Part shown: one piece after another, positions 14,862-22,632 of the stretch
How the letters are laid out: each line of letters starts with the position of its first letter
How positions within the stretch are numbered: the first letter of the stretch is position 1
Source: JANXSG01 sp038203935
Lineage (GTDB): Bacteria; Armatimonadota; Chthonomonadetes; Chthonomonadales; Chthonomonadaceae
Assembly (NCBI GenBank): GCA_038203935.1
Contig: JBBRDM010000041.1
Span: forward strand, 1 to 33,422
Direction: 5' to 3'
DNA length: 33,422 nucleotides
The notes under the pieces: generated by a model
What the model saw: the letters and a program-made list of their open reading frames with translations, nothing else
What the model was told of the DNA's origin: nothing
The model's database searches: none
Translations under genes and position numbers: made by a program

Positions 14862-15716
14862 ATGAGAAGTGCATTTACGCTGATTGAACTGCTCGTGGTT
14901 ATCGCTATCATTGTGATTTTAGCCGCAATCTTATTTCCCGTATTTGCGCAGACTCGGGAAAAAGCGCGCCAGGCAAATTGCCAATCTAATTTGAGGCAGC
15001 TTTCACTCGCATTTCTAATGTATTCTGAAGACCACGACGAATATTTTATGTCTCCCTACTATTTTGGATATGTAGACGAGTTGGGAGGAACTCCGCTCGA
15101 AGCTTATATAAAAAATCATGATGCGCATTCAAAAGCTACTGTTTGGATCTGCCCTGATGTGCCGGCACCGGTTACGAACGACACCTACTATCGTTATGGT
15201 CGAAGCTACGCCATGAATGAGTTTCTCGTCGCCGGCGGATACACTTATGATGGTAAAACGGATATCATCGATGCTGATTCTTTCTTTCCACGAACTTCCG
15301 ATGAGGCAAAATGGTATCTGAATGGGACAGATAATCCGGTGCAGAATTGTGATAATCCAATCGCAATTGCGGGCATCACACAAACGGCATCGACCGTGCT
15401 GTTATTTGAAGCCATGACTGAAAATGGAAGCGGCCCCACCTCCAAATATGATTACTCGCCCGTCAAAAGAGGTTCCTGGTTTTTCGGCAAAGGATTCTGG
15501 AGCAGCATCGCAGCGGAAAAACGCTACTGGTATAATTCCCACTCTCCTGAACTCCCCTACCACACATATAAAAATAATTTTGCGTTTTGCGATGGCCATG
15601 TTAAAGCGAGAACACCTGAAAAACAAGGATACGATATCACCCGGGACTCTCAAAATAACATCTGGCTGACTCATGACGGCAGAGACGGAGAAGCGCTTCC
15701 CACGACGCCGCACTAA
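14862..15716 (+). CDS. Type IV prepilin-like protein (DUF1559-like, H-x-DG tail)
   Basis: A 284-residue protein with a class III (prepilin) leader: MRSA followed by FTLIELLVVIAIIVILAAILFPVF. The peptide has Ala instead of the usual Gly before the Phe, and Glu at +5 is conserved. After REKARQANCQSNLRQL the body is extracellular. The tail has NFAFCDGHVKARTPEKQG, the H/DG motif found in large families of Planctomycetes and Armatimonadota pseudopilins. Function is unknown; it may be part of a type II secretion-like system or a surface structure. It has GAGGGAG 9-12 bases upstream. A three-codon frame (ATG AAG CAA TGA) ends overlapping the start and may be incidental. Confidence 0.88.
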   Translation: MRSAFTLIELLVVIAIIVILAAILFPVFAQTREKARQANCQSNLRQLSLAFLMYSEDHDEYFMSPYYFGYVDELGGTPLEAYIKNHDAHSKATVWICPDVPAPVTNDTYYRYGRSYAMNEFLVAGGYTYDGKTDIIDADSFFPRTSDEAKWYLNGTDNPVQNCDNPIAIAGITQTASTVLLFEAMTENGSGPTSKYDYSPVKRGSWFFGKGFWSSIAAEKRYWYNSHSPELPYHTYKNNFAFCDGHVKARTPEKQGYDITRDSQNNIWLTHDGRDGEALPTTPH

Positions 15717-16159
15717 AGTGATACCAATTTTAACTTCGAGAGGCAGAAATAAATAAGGGAAATTATCTACTCCTATTGTGCACGCAAGCAGCTGCTCGAA
15801 AATAAACATCCCTGTTAGCCAAAAACGCTAATCCAGGGTTTCGAAGAATAGGCATTCCAAAATTTGATCGGGTTATAGAAAAAATCTTTGCTCTTGCAGA
15901 TTACATTATTCCTAATCCTGCGAGTGTCTTCAGTGAGAATCGATTCGTCCGAACCTTAATCAGCAGCTCACTAGTCGTAAACGAGTTTATTATTCTCCGC
16001 ATTCTATTCCTGCATTTGCATTGAACTGAAAATTCTAATTTGGAATCGATTCAAAGTTTGTAACCGAGTGTCAGCTGCATGATGATATAGAAGGAATTTT
16101 AGTTATTCGGATGTAATTTTAAACTAGTTAAAAGTTATATATTGATGAGGAGTCGGATT
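15717..16159 (+). other. 443-bp non-coding region between the prepilin-like and oxidoreductase genes
   Basis: No credible coding frame. A hairpin at 15810-15838 is listed separately. The remaining 300 bases are AT-rich and contain no structure I could name. Confidence 0.4.
15810..15838 (+). terminator. Hairpin downstream of the prepilin-like gene, probable terminator
   Basis: CCCTG TTAGC (15810-15819) pairs with GCTAA (15827-15831) and CAGGG (15834-15838), leaving a 7-base loop and a 2-base bulge; it is followed by TTT. It lies 94 bases after the stop codon. The T-tract is short, so termination is likely but not certain. Confidence 0.45.
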
Positions 16160-17173
16160 ATGTTTCGAATTGCGTTGGTAGGCGCGGGTGGCATGGCGGG
16201 AATGCATGCAAGCTGCTATAAATCGATTTCAAATGCCGAATTAGTCGGTGTTATGGATATACGAATGGAGTATGCGGAAAAACTGGCGGATAGATATGGA
16301 GCTAAAGCTTATGCCGATTTTGAAACCATGCTCACAGAACTAAAGCCCGATATTGTCGATGTCTGCTGCCCGACTCCATGGCATGCGGACTACGTCTGCG
16401 CAGCCGCCGAAATGGCTCAGGAAATAGGCATCAAAGGAATCTCCACAGAAAAACCGATGGCGCGCTCCATCGAGCAGTGCGAGAGAATGGCAGCCGCATG
16501 CGAAGCAGCAGAGATTCCACTCTTCGTAGCGCATGTGCTTCGATTCTTTCCAGAATTTGCGCTGGCAAAACAGCAAGTCGATGCTGGAAGTGTGGGGAAA
16601 TCAGCTGCAATCCGCACTCGCAGGGGTGGCCCGATGCCGCGTGCATGGAACGATTGGTATGCAAATTTTGAAATGAGCGGCGGGCTGACCCTGGATATGA
16701 TCATCCATGATTTTGATTGGCTTCGCTGGACATTTGGAGAAGTTGATCGCGTCTATGCGCGCGGAATGGGGGACAGCAAACTGCCTGCGCAGGATTATTC
16801 ATTGGTCACCATTAGATTCAAAAGCGGTGCCATAGCGCATGTCGAAGGAACCTGGTCTGATCCCAGCGGATTTAAAGTCACTTTTGAAATAGCCGGGGAT
16901 GACGGCCTTCTGGAATACAATTTTAACATGCCGACAGGATCTCCACTCACGATAGCGATGGGAGGCTCCGATAATAACAGAATGGGAGTAGCAGTACCAG
17001 AAAGTCCCGTGAAAACCAATCCTTATCAGCTGGAACTAGAACATTTTTTGAATGCACTCGAAAGTGGAGTGTCTCCCAGCATTACACCAAAAGACGGTTT
17101 GGAAGCGGTACGCATCGCTCTTGCAGCCAATGAATCGATTCGCACTGGAAAACCCGTTGTGTTCGATAGTTGA
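16160..17173 (+). CDS. Gfo/Idh/MocA family NAD(P)-dependent oxidoreductase
   Basis: A 338-residue protein from ATG 16160. The N-terminal Rossmann fold has IALVGAGGMAGMHA (4-17), VMDIRMEYAEKLADRYG, and the catalytic-lysine motif GISTEKPMARS (93-103, Lys98). The C-terminal sheet domain carries GGLTLDMIIHDFDWLRWTFGE, which holds the conserved Asp/His residues. Such enzymes oxidise or reduce sugars, inositols or their derivatives; the substrate is unknown. AGGAG lies 7 bases before ATG 16160, which makes this the likely start, although the frame is open to a TTG at 16142. It is monocistronic. Confidence 0.92.
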   Translation: MFRIALVGAGGMAGMHASCYKSISNAELVGVMDIRMEYAEKLADRYGAKAYADFETMLTELKPDIVDVCCPTPWHADYVCAAAEMAQEIGIKGISTEKPMARSIEQCERMAAACEAAEIPLFVAHVLRFFPEFALAKQQVDAGSVGKSAAIRTRRGGPMPRAWNDWYANFEMSGGLTLDMIIHDFDWLRWTFGEVDRVYARGMGDSKLPAQDYSLVTIRFKSGAIAHVEGTWSDPSGFKVTFEIAGDDGLLEYNFNMPTGSPLTIAMGGSDNNRMGVAVPESPVKTNPYQLELEHFLNALESGVSPSITPKDGLEAVRIALAANESIRTGKPVVFDS

Positions 17174-17244
17174 TGCTTTAATTGTGATTATGCCGTACAT
17201 TCAGGAACATTATTAGGCTTAATTCCGTCATGGTTAATAGTGGT

Positions 17245-17272
17245 TTGAACTGTTAATTCTATTTAGTATCCT
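17245..17272 (+). promoter_or_regulatory. Possible promoter of the metal-handling cassette (leaderless)
   Basis: TTGAAC (17245-17250) and TATCCT (17267-17272) are 16 bases apart and end 6 bases before the ATG at 17279. The transcript would begin at or very near the start codon, and no Shine-Dalgarno sequence precedes this ATG. Weak evidence: AT-rich sequence gives such matches by chance. Confidence 0.35.
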
Positions 17273-17278
17273 GATTTC

Positions 17279-17692
17279 ATGATGACGAAATTCGTAAAAC
17301 ATATTTTAATAGTCTTGCTTGTTACCAGCCTTTTTGGTTCGTTGGGGTATTCCTGCGCATCAGCTGATTGTCTGATGAAATCGGAACACTCGGTCAGTAA
17401 ATCGTGCTGCCATACTGACCTGCCGAAATGTACCTGCACTTCGAACAGCGGTCCTTATCACACAACAGGGAATTTGAAGAGCTGCACATGTACTGCGCCC
17501 ATTCCACAGTCTGATAAAACTCCTGCTGACTTTCTCAAATTTGCTCCAGCAAATGATTTGATTTTACTCTCAACCTCAATCGTTTTACCGATCCACGTTA
17601 GTCATCAGTATCGGTACGATTTTTTAGGTATCTCTCTCAATCACAGCATAATTGCCACTCTCGATTCCCGCGGTCCTCCATCCCTTTCCTGA
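17279..17692 (+). CDS. Small secreted cysteine-rich protein, first gene of the putative metal-handling cassette
   Basis: A 137-residue protein with a signal peptide or membrane anchor (hydrophobic 8-24). Eight cysteines lie at 26, 31, 43, 44, 51, 53, 69 and 71, forming one CC and two CxC pairs with His45 beside the CC. A second hydrophobic segment (about 93-106) is followed by a polar C-terminus ending RGPPSLS. I do not recognise a named family; the layout resembles small envelope proteins that lie next to copper genes. The gene has two ATGs in tandem and no ribosome-binding site. It precedes the YHS gene by 69 bases, and all four genes to 21467 share a strand and two 4-base overlaps. Metal binding through Cys clusters is inferred. 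Confidence 0.7.
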   Translation: MMTKFVKHILIVLLVTSLFGSLGYSCASADCLMKSEHSVSKSCCHTDLPKCTCTSNSGPYHTTGNLKSCTCTAPIPQSDKTPADFLKFAPANDLILLSTSIVLPIHVSHQYRYDFLGISLNHSIIATLDSRGPPSLS

Positions 17693-17761
17693 TCTGACTC
17701 TGACTCTTTTTTCCCAAATCATCAAAAGCGTTTTTTCATCTGCGCAAGGAGAAGTGGATAT

Positions 17762-18421
17762 ATGTGTGTATCAATGAAAGCATTCTCACGCCTGCTTATG
17801 GTGTCTTTGATTGCTATCGGTGTCGTTTCGAAAATAGCAGCATATGCCGAGGACAGTGGAAGCTATGTTTGTACCGTCAAGGGAACACCGATAGCATCCC
17901 TGACAAAATCGACTCCCTATTCGGCTTTTCATGGTGCCCGATACTATTTCAACAGTTCAAAATCTAAAAGCGATTTTCTAGAAAATCCCGTCAAATATGC
18001 CTCTGAAGCGGCAAAAACCCCGGGTGTGAAGGCGTCATTCCTGTTTGATCCTGTGAGTACAAAAAGGCTGAATCCCGAAATGGCATCGGCTCACTCGGAT
18101 TACAAAGGAATTCGATTCTTTTTCAGCAGCGCTGCACATAAACAGACATTCGATGCTTCGCCTGAAAAGTATGGATCCGTGCCGATGAAAGATGCGCTTT
18201 TCTGTCCGGTGGCAAATCTTGCAGAAGGCAGCTATGGCGCTGCTTCGGACTATTCTGATGTCGAAGGCACAAGGTATTTCTTTTGCTGCAAGGGGTGCAA
18301 GGAGCAGTTTGAAGCTAAGCCATCGAAATATTTAGATGGTTATGAAGAGAAACTGAAAAAGCATCACCTCAAGTTCAATGATGACTTACCCATGCCAACA
18401 ATAAGTAATGGTGGAAAATGA
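17762..18421 (+). CDS. Secreted protein with three tandem YHS-like domains
   Basis: A 219-residue protein with a signal peptide (hydrophobic about 8-28). Three units of the same shape follow: 35-81 (VCTVKGTPI ... FHGARYYFNSS ... FLENPVKYAS), 92-139 (LFDPVSTKRL ... YKGIRFFFSS ... FDASPEKYG), and 145-194 (LFCPVANLAE ... VEGTRYFFCCKGCKEQFEAKPSKYLDGY). Only the third has the complete cysteine set (C148, C175, C176, C179); the first keeps one Cys and the second none. YHS domains occur in copper and other heavy-metal proteins. The start has AAGGAG ten bases upstream. The stop overlaps the next start (ATGA). Metal specificity is inferred from the context. Confidence 0.85.
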   Translation: MCVSMKAFSRLLMVSLIAIGVVSKIAAYAEDSGSYVCTVKGTPIASLTKSTPYSAFHGARYYFNSSKSKSDFLENPVKYASEAAKTPGVKASFLFDPVSTKRLNPEMASAHSDYKGIRFFFSSAAHKQTFDASPEKYGSVPMKDALFCPVANLAEGSYGAASDYSDVEGTRYFFCCKGCKEQFEAKPSKYLDGYEEKLKKHHLKFNDDLPMPTISNGGK

Positions 18422-19608
18422 TAAACAGAAACGTAAATAGATTAGCGATTGCAATAAGTGCAATAGCTTTAATGAGTGGAATACCAACCAGTTTTGCGGA
18501 TTCGCATAAGCCCAATCCTCTCCAGAAATCTGGAAAGTATGTTGTGGAACTTCGCCTGCCCGACGAAGGGATATTTGGGGATGAGGAAGCGGATATTCAT
18601 TTCCATTTAACGGACTCGAGCCAGGACGATCCGGTTCAGGGCGCACCTCCCATTATCAATGCGAAAGTTACAGCCGGGCTTACCATGCCCTCAATGGCAG
18701 GCATGCCTCGCCAGATACCGAGAACTCATGCCGAAGGGGTGCCTGGGGACTACGGAGTAATCTGCTTTTTCCCGCATGGAGGCGAATTTCTGCTCCAGCT
18801 GGATATCACTCCCACCGGAGATAAGCCGTTCTCAGTATCCTTCAAACTCAATGCAGAAGATCCCTCTGTGGCTGGAAACAGAAAAATAGCCATCAAACCT
18901 TACAGTCTGAAAGTGACTGCGAATCCTTCCGTACCCAAATCTGGGGAAGCTGTTCACCTTGAAATATCGATTATCAGCCGCGAAACTCATCTGGCAGTTG
19001 CCGATTTTGACACCGTTCATGAAAGGCAGCTGCACTTCATGATCGTTTCGAAAGATTTAAGTCATTTCGCCCACGAACACCCCGTTCTTGGTTCTAACGG
19101 GAAATTTGAACTCGATACCAGTTTTCCCACTGGCGGCGACTACCATCTATTCGCGGATGCAGCACCGAAGGGTGCTGGATCTATTATTTTAGCGGATAAC
19201 ATGCGTATCGAGGGTTCGCCTGGTACTCCTGTTCTTGGAATGGAGCCTCGACTCACCGATACAGTGGATGGCGCGAAGCTGGCTATTGTGGAACACCTGG
19301 ATAAACTGGAAGTTGGCAAAACCAAGCCGCTCCATTTCACTATACAAAACAGCGACTCGGGCACTGCCATCACCGATCTTGAACCGTACCTGGGAGCAAT
19401 GGCACATCTTATGCTTATCCATCAGGATGGTGTCACGTTCGTGCATTGCCATCCTGATGAGAGCGATCCTGCAAATGGGAAAAAAGGATATCTGGCGTTC
19501 CTCGTACGTTTTCCAAAAGCCGGGATATATAGATCCTGGCTCCAGTTCCAGCGGGGTGGAAAGGTAGGAACTGCGACCTTCACGCTAAACGTGAGGAGCC
19601 AATCTTGA
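18418..19608 (+). CDS. Secreted three-domain beta-sandwich protein with His/Met-rich motifs (YtkA/FixH-like N-domain)
   Basis: A 396-residue protein with a signal peptide (about 8-27). The N-terminal domain (40-145) contains MPSMAGMPRQ (90-99) and a YGVICFFPHGGEFLLQL strand pattern, similar in outline to YtkA/FixH-like domains. Two more sandwich-like domains follow. One (165-265) has LHFMIVSKDLSHFAHEHP (205-222) and TGGDYHLFADAAP. The other (285-392) has GAMAHLMLIHQDGVTFVHCHPDE (326-348) and YRSWLQFQRGGKVGTATFTL. The paired HxH and M-rich loops look suitable for binding Cu(I) or Cu(II); this is inference. Repeated domain architecture implies internal duplication. The start overlaps the YHS gene and the stop overlaps the barrel gene, each by 4 bases. 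Confidence 0.78.
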   Translation: MINRNVNRLAIAISAIALMSGIPTSFADSHKPNPLQKSGKYVVELRLPDEGIFGDEEADIHFHLTDSSQDDPVQGAPPIINAKVTAGLTMPSMAGMPRQIPRTHAEGVPGDYGVICFFPHGGEFLLQLDITPTGDKPFSVSFKLNAEDPSVAGNRKIAIKPYSLKVTANPSVPKSGEAVHLEISIISRETHLAVADFDTVHERQLHFMIVSKDLSHFAHEHPVLGSNGKFELDTSFPTGGDYHLFADAAPKGAGSIILADNMRIEGSPGTPVLGMEPRLTDTVDGAKLAIVEHLDKLEVGKTKPLHFTIQNSDSGTAITDLEPYLGAMAHLMLIHQDGVTFVHCHPDESDPANGKKGYLAFLVRFPKAGIYRSWLQFQRGGKVGTATFTLNVRSQS

Positions 19609-21467
19609 AGATAATAAATCGCCTGGGTTCGCTCCTAATTTGCAGCGCCATATCGTTGGTATTTTCTATGAATGCTTTCGCACATGAGGACGACGATGTC
19701 AGCAAGCTGCCTCCTTCCAAAACAAAAGCGCAGTTGGCTCAAGCACGAAAATTAATGGATATTGGTAAGGATAAACTGGCGAAGAAAGGCCGGTACTCGT
19801 GCTGCATTCGTCCAGTTTCAGGCTCTAAAGCTTCTGGCTGCGATTTATGCGCTCGGGAGAATGGATCCTGCAGCTGCGCCTCCAACCTTGCCCAGGGAAA
19901 AGGCGTTTGTGGAGACTGCCTCACCGGCTGGAAGATGGCGCATGGGATGATGAAAGGTGTCAATGCGGATTCGGTCAGGCTCCTTTCCGCCAGTCAGCAG
20001 TCGATGGGAATCAGTTCCGAACCGATACCGCCAGAACTCGAACAGGCTCGTCAGATTTTGAATGCTGCTAAACGAACACAGGTTAGCGAGCATCGCTACG
20101 CCTGCTGTGTGAAAAAAGGCGGTTGTGATGAGTGCGCTTACGAAACTTCCTGCCCCTGCGCAAAGCAGGCAGCGCTGGGAGCGAAAAGCAAGGGAGTTTG
20201 TGGTCAGTGCCTGGATGGTTGGAATCAAGGCCAGGGGCGCCTCGCTGGAATTCAGCCTGAGGATATTAAGCTTCAGACGATGCATGATATGGGTATGGGG
20301 CATGGTGCCATGATGATGGCGATGGCTGGCGTTTCTGATACTCAAATCGGTTCCGGTACTGGCTGGCAGCCTTCCTCGACTCCGATGCACGCCATTCATT
20401 TTAAGTCTGGGAAATGGTCGATGATGGCGCATTACAATGCATTTCTCTCTTACGACAACCAGGGTGGGCCCAGAGGCGCTGACCAGATCAATTCCACCAA
20501 CTGGGTTATGCTTATGGCGTCACGTTCGGCAGCGCACGATCAGCTTCAGCTGCGCGCTATGCTGAGCCTGGAGCCCCTTACTACATCCCTGCGAGGCTAC
20601 CCGCTGCTGCTGCAAAGCGGAGAAAGCTACGGAGGCAAGCCGCTAATTGACAGGCAGCATCCTCATGATCTGTTCATGGAGCTTTCGGCAAAATATACGC
20701 ACCCACTCACGAAAGACAGCGCGGTCTATCTTTATGCAGCGCCAGCCGGGGAGCCTGCGCTTGGCCCGACCGCTTATCCACATCGTGAAACCGCCATGAA
20801 CTTTCCTGCCGCTCCAATTTCCCACCACTGGCAGGACAGCACCCATGTCGATTTTGGGGTTCTCACTATCGGAGCATGGAAAGGAAGGGCACAACTGGAG
20901 ACTTCCTGGTTTACCGGCCGTGAACCCGACCAAAACCGTTATGATCTCAGCCCAATGCATCTGGATTCTCACTCAGTTCGGTTCACTTATAATCCGTGTA
21001 CACACTGGAGTCTGCAGGCATCCTATGGGTATCTGCACAGTCCGGAAGCGCTGCATCCGGAAGAGGATCTCCATCGCACCACAGTTTCTGGCCAGTATTA
21101 CGGTGCGCTGAAGCATGGCGGCGGATTGGGCGGGACAATAGTGTGGGGACGGAATAATTCGGCGGGGATAAATACTGATTCTATTCTGCTCGAAACCAGC
21201 CTCCAGCTCCCGCACAGGCACAATCTTTTCGCTCGATATGAGTTTGTCAATAAGCTGGGCGATGATTTAGGACTTACACCAGGACTTGGTAAATTCGGCG
21301 TAGGAGAAGGTACGTTAGGATATATGTATGATCTACCCGCAAGCAGAGGAGTACAGCCCGGTGTCGGAGGAGCGGTTACACTCTACAACTACGGCTCCGC
21401 ACTAAAACCTATCTATGGAAACAGTCCGGTCTCTTACTGGCTATTTTTCAGGATAAGGCCTCAGTAA
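19605..21467 (+). CDS. Outer-membrane beta-barrel-like protein with two tandem eight-cysteine modules
   Basis: A 620-residue protein with a signal peptide (8-26). Module 1 (about 63-118) has Cys at 66, 67, 79, 82, 89, 91, 102 and 105. Module 2 (about 164-217) has Cys at 167, 168, 174, 177, 183, 185, 199 and 202. Both follow CC-CxxC-CxC-CxxC, start R-Y-(S/A)-CC and end with GVCG(D/Q)CL(T/D)GW and a G-rich tail. A Met/His-rich linker follows (226-243, MHDMGMGHGAMMM). From 255 to the end the alternating, aromatic-rich pattern resembles an outer-membrane barrel, with HPHDLFMEL and HHWQDSTHVDFG segments. TTG start at 19605 overlaps the previous TGA, with GAGGAG six bases upstream. I recognise no named family. 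It ends Q, not the usual F/W, which is odd for a barrel. Confidence 0.78.
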   Translation: MKIINRLGSLLICSAISLVFSMNAFAHEDDDVSKLPPSKTKAQLAQARKLMDIGKDKLAKKGRYSCCIRPVSGSKASGCDLCARENGSCSCASNLAQGKGVCGDCLTGWKMAHGMMKGVNADSVRLLSASQQSMGISSEPIPPELEQARQILNAAKRTQVSEHRYACCVKKGGCDECAYETSCPCAKQAALGAKSKGVCGQCLDGWNQGQGRLAGIQPEDIKLQTMHDMGMGHGAMMMAMAGVSDTQIGSGTGWQPSSTPMHAIHFKSGKWSMMAHYNAFLSYDNQGGPRGADQINSTNWVMLMASRSAAHDQLQLRAMLSLEPLTTSLRGYPLLLQSGESYGGKPLIDRQHPHDLFMELSAKYTHPLTKDSAVYLYAAPAGEPALGPTAYPHRETAMNFPAAPISHHWQDSTHVDFGVLTIGAWKGRAQLETSWFTGREPDQNRYDLSPMHLDSHSVRFTYNPCTHWSLQASYGYLHSPEALHPEEDLHRTTVSGQYYGALKHGGGLGGTIVWGRNNSAGINTDSILLETSLQLPHRHNLFARYEFVNKLGDDLGLTPGLGKFGVGEGTLGYMYDLPASRGVQPGVGGAVTLYNYGSALKPIYGNSPVSYWLFFRIRPQ

Positions 21468-21498
21468 ATTGAAATTTTAACGCCAGACAAAAACTGAA

Positions 21499-22563
21499 TT
21501 AAAACTTAGCATATTGGATCGGAGTTTTGGGGGAGTGGACAGCGTCTGTAAGATCTTCACCCGAGAGTATTCGAGTTCGGGCATTCCGGAAAACAGTCTC
21601 GACCTCCATTATCGTGCATGCGCTGTGAATGCCGTCACGGATTCGGGATGCACCAGGGTAACCTCGGAGATAGTGGGGCAGCTGACCGCGAAGATGTCGT
21701 ACAGCGCGATCCTCACCCAGAGTATGCGCCAAATCGCAAACATGGCTCAAAGCGGTTTCTACTCGTTCATCGTAACCGGGAGCGGGGAGGAGTTTGCCAG
21801 TTCGAAGATAGTGGACTGTGTCACGAATAATCCAGGGGTTCCCAATAGCGGAACGGCCAATCATCACGCCGTCGCAGCCGGTCTCCTGCATCATACGTTC
21901 GGCATCCTGCGGCTGTTTTATGTCTCCATTCCCAAGAACCGGACGAGTGACGGCCTGCTTGATCTGTGCAATCAGCTTCCAGTCAGCATTTCCGGTGTGA
22001 CCTTGAACAGCATATCGGGCATGCAGCGCGAAGGCCGATGCGCCTGCCCCCTCCAGCTTACTCGCTAATCCAGCAGTCGCTAGATGACCATAATCCCAGC
22101 CAGCTCGTGTTTTTACAGTCACCGGCACTTCTACAGCAGCGACAATCGCTTCCACCACACGGCAGGCAGTTGCCTCATCGTTCATCATGGCAGCGCCGCC
22201 GCCTGTTTTGCAGACCTTAGGGACCCAGCAGCCCATATTGATATCGATAATATCTGCGCCTTCATCCACCGCGATTTTGGCAGCTTCCGCCATAATCTGC
22301 GGGTCGGCGCCGAAAAGCTGTACAGCAATCGGATGCTGGTCATCGGTGATATCGAACATGGACATTGTGCGCTCGCTTTTATGATGCAGCGCCATGGTGC
22401 TGATCAGCTCTGTCACGAGCAGCCCCGGTCCCCCGATTCGCTTTACCAGCCGGCGAAACGCACCGTTAGTTACATCTGCCATTGGAGCCAGAACCACGGG
22501 AGGGTCTATAACGATAGAACCGATGTTATAGGACTGTAGTTTTGGAAATGCAGTGGTGGACAT
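21499..22563 (-). CDS. dusB: tRNA-dihydrouridine synthase (DusB type)
   Basis: A 354-residue FMN-dependent TIM-barrel enzyme. PVVLAPMADVTNGAFRRL (22-39), MFDITDDQHPIAVQLFGADP and DIINMGC-like DINMGC (107-112) are present, with the catalytic Cys at 112. VKTRAGWD, GNGDIKQPQDAERMMQETGCDGVMIGRSAIGNPW follow. It reduces uridines in tRNA D-loops to dihydrouridine. The residue after the catalytic Cys is Trp instead of the usual Pro (NMGCWVPK for NMGCPVPK); the length and surrounding motif are unchanged. The gene converges with the barrel gene, leaving 31 bases between them. Start ATG 22563; the first 15 residues are less conserved. Confidence 0.93.
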   Translation of the reverse strand: MSTTAFPKLQSYNIGSIVIDPPVVLAPMADVTNGAFRRLVKRIGGPGLLVTELISTMALHHKSERTMSMFDITDDQHPIAVQLFGADPQIMAEAAKIAVDEGADIIDINMGCWVPKVCKTGGGAAMMNDEATACRVVEAIVAAVEVPVTVKTRAGWDYGHLATAGLASKLEGAGASAFALHARYAVQGHTGNADWKLIAQIKQAVTRPVLGNGDIKQPQDAERMMQETGCDGVMIGRSAIGNPWIIRDTVHYLRTGKLLPAPGYDERVETALSHVCDLAHTLGEDRAVRHLRGQLPHYLRGYPGASRIRDGIHSACTIMEVETVFRNARTRILSGEDLTDAVHSPKTPIQYAKF

Positions 22564-22583
22564 AGTATTCGGGTTGCAATTTG

Positions 22584-22619
22584 CTCACCACCATCAGATA
22601 ATCAACTGTTGGTGGTGAG
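22584..22619 (-). terminator. Hairpin between the second sugar isomerase gene and dusB
   Basis: CTCACCACC (22584-22592) pairs perfectly with GGTGGTGAG (22611-22619), extended by an A-T pair, with a loop of about 16 bases. It begins 14 bases past the isomerase stop (22633) and ends 20 bases before the dusB start. No T-tract follows on the minus strand, so it may be a processing or stabilising hairpin or a weak terminator. Confidence 0.45.
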
Positions 22620-22632
22620 ATTTAACATCAAC

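Noticed and set aside
14847..14864. Three-codon leader frame (ATG AAG CAA TGA) before the prepilin-like gene
   Set aside because: Too short to judge and probably incidental; the start at 14862 already has an adequate ribosome-binding site.
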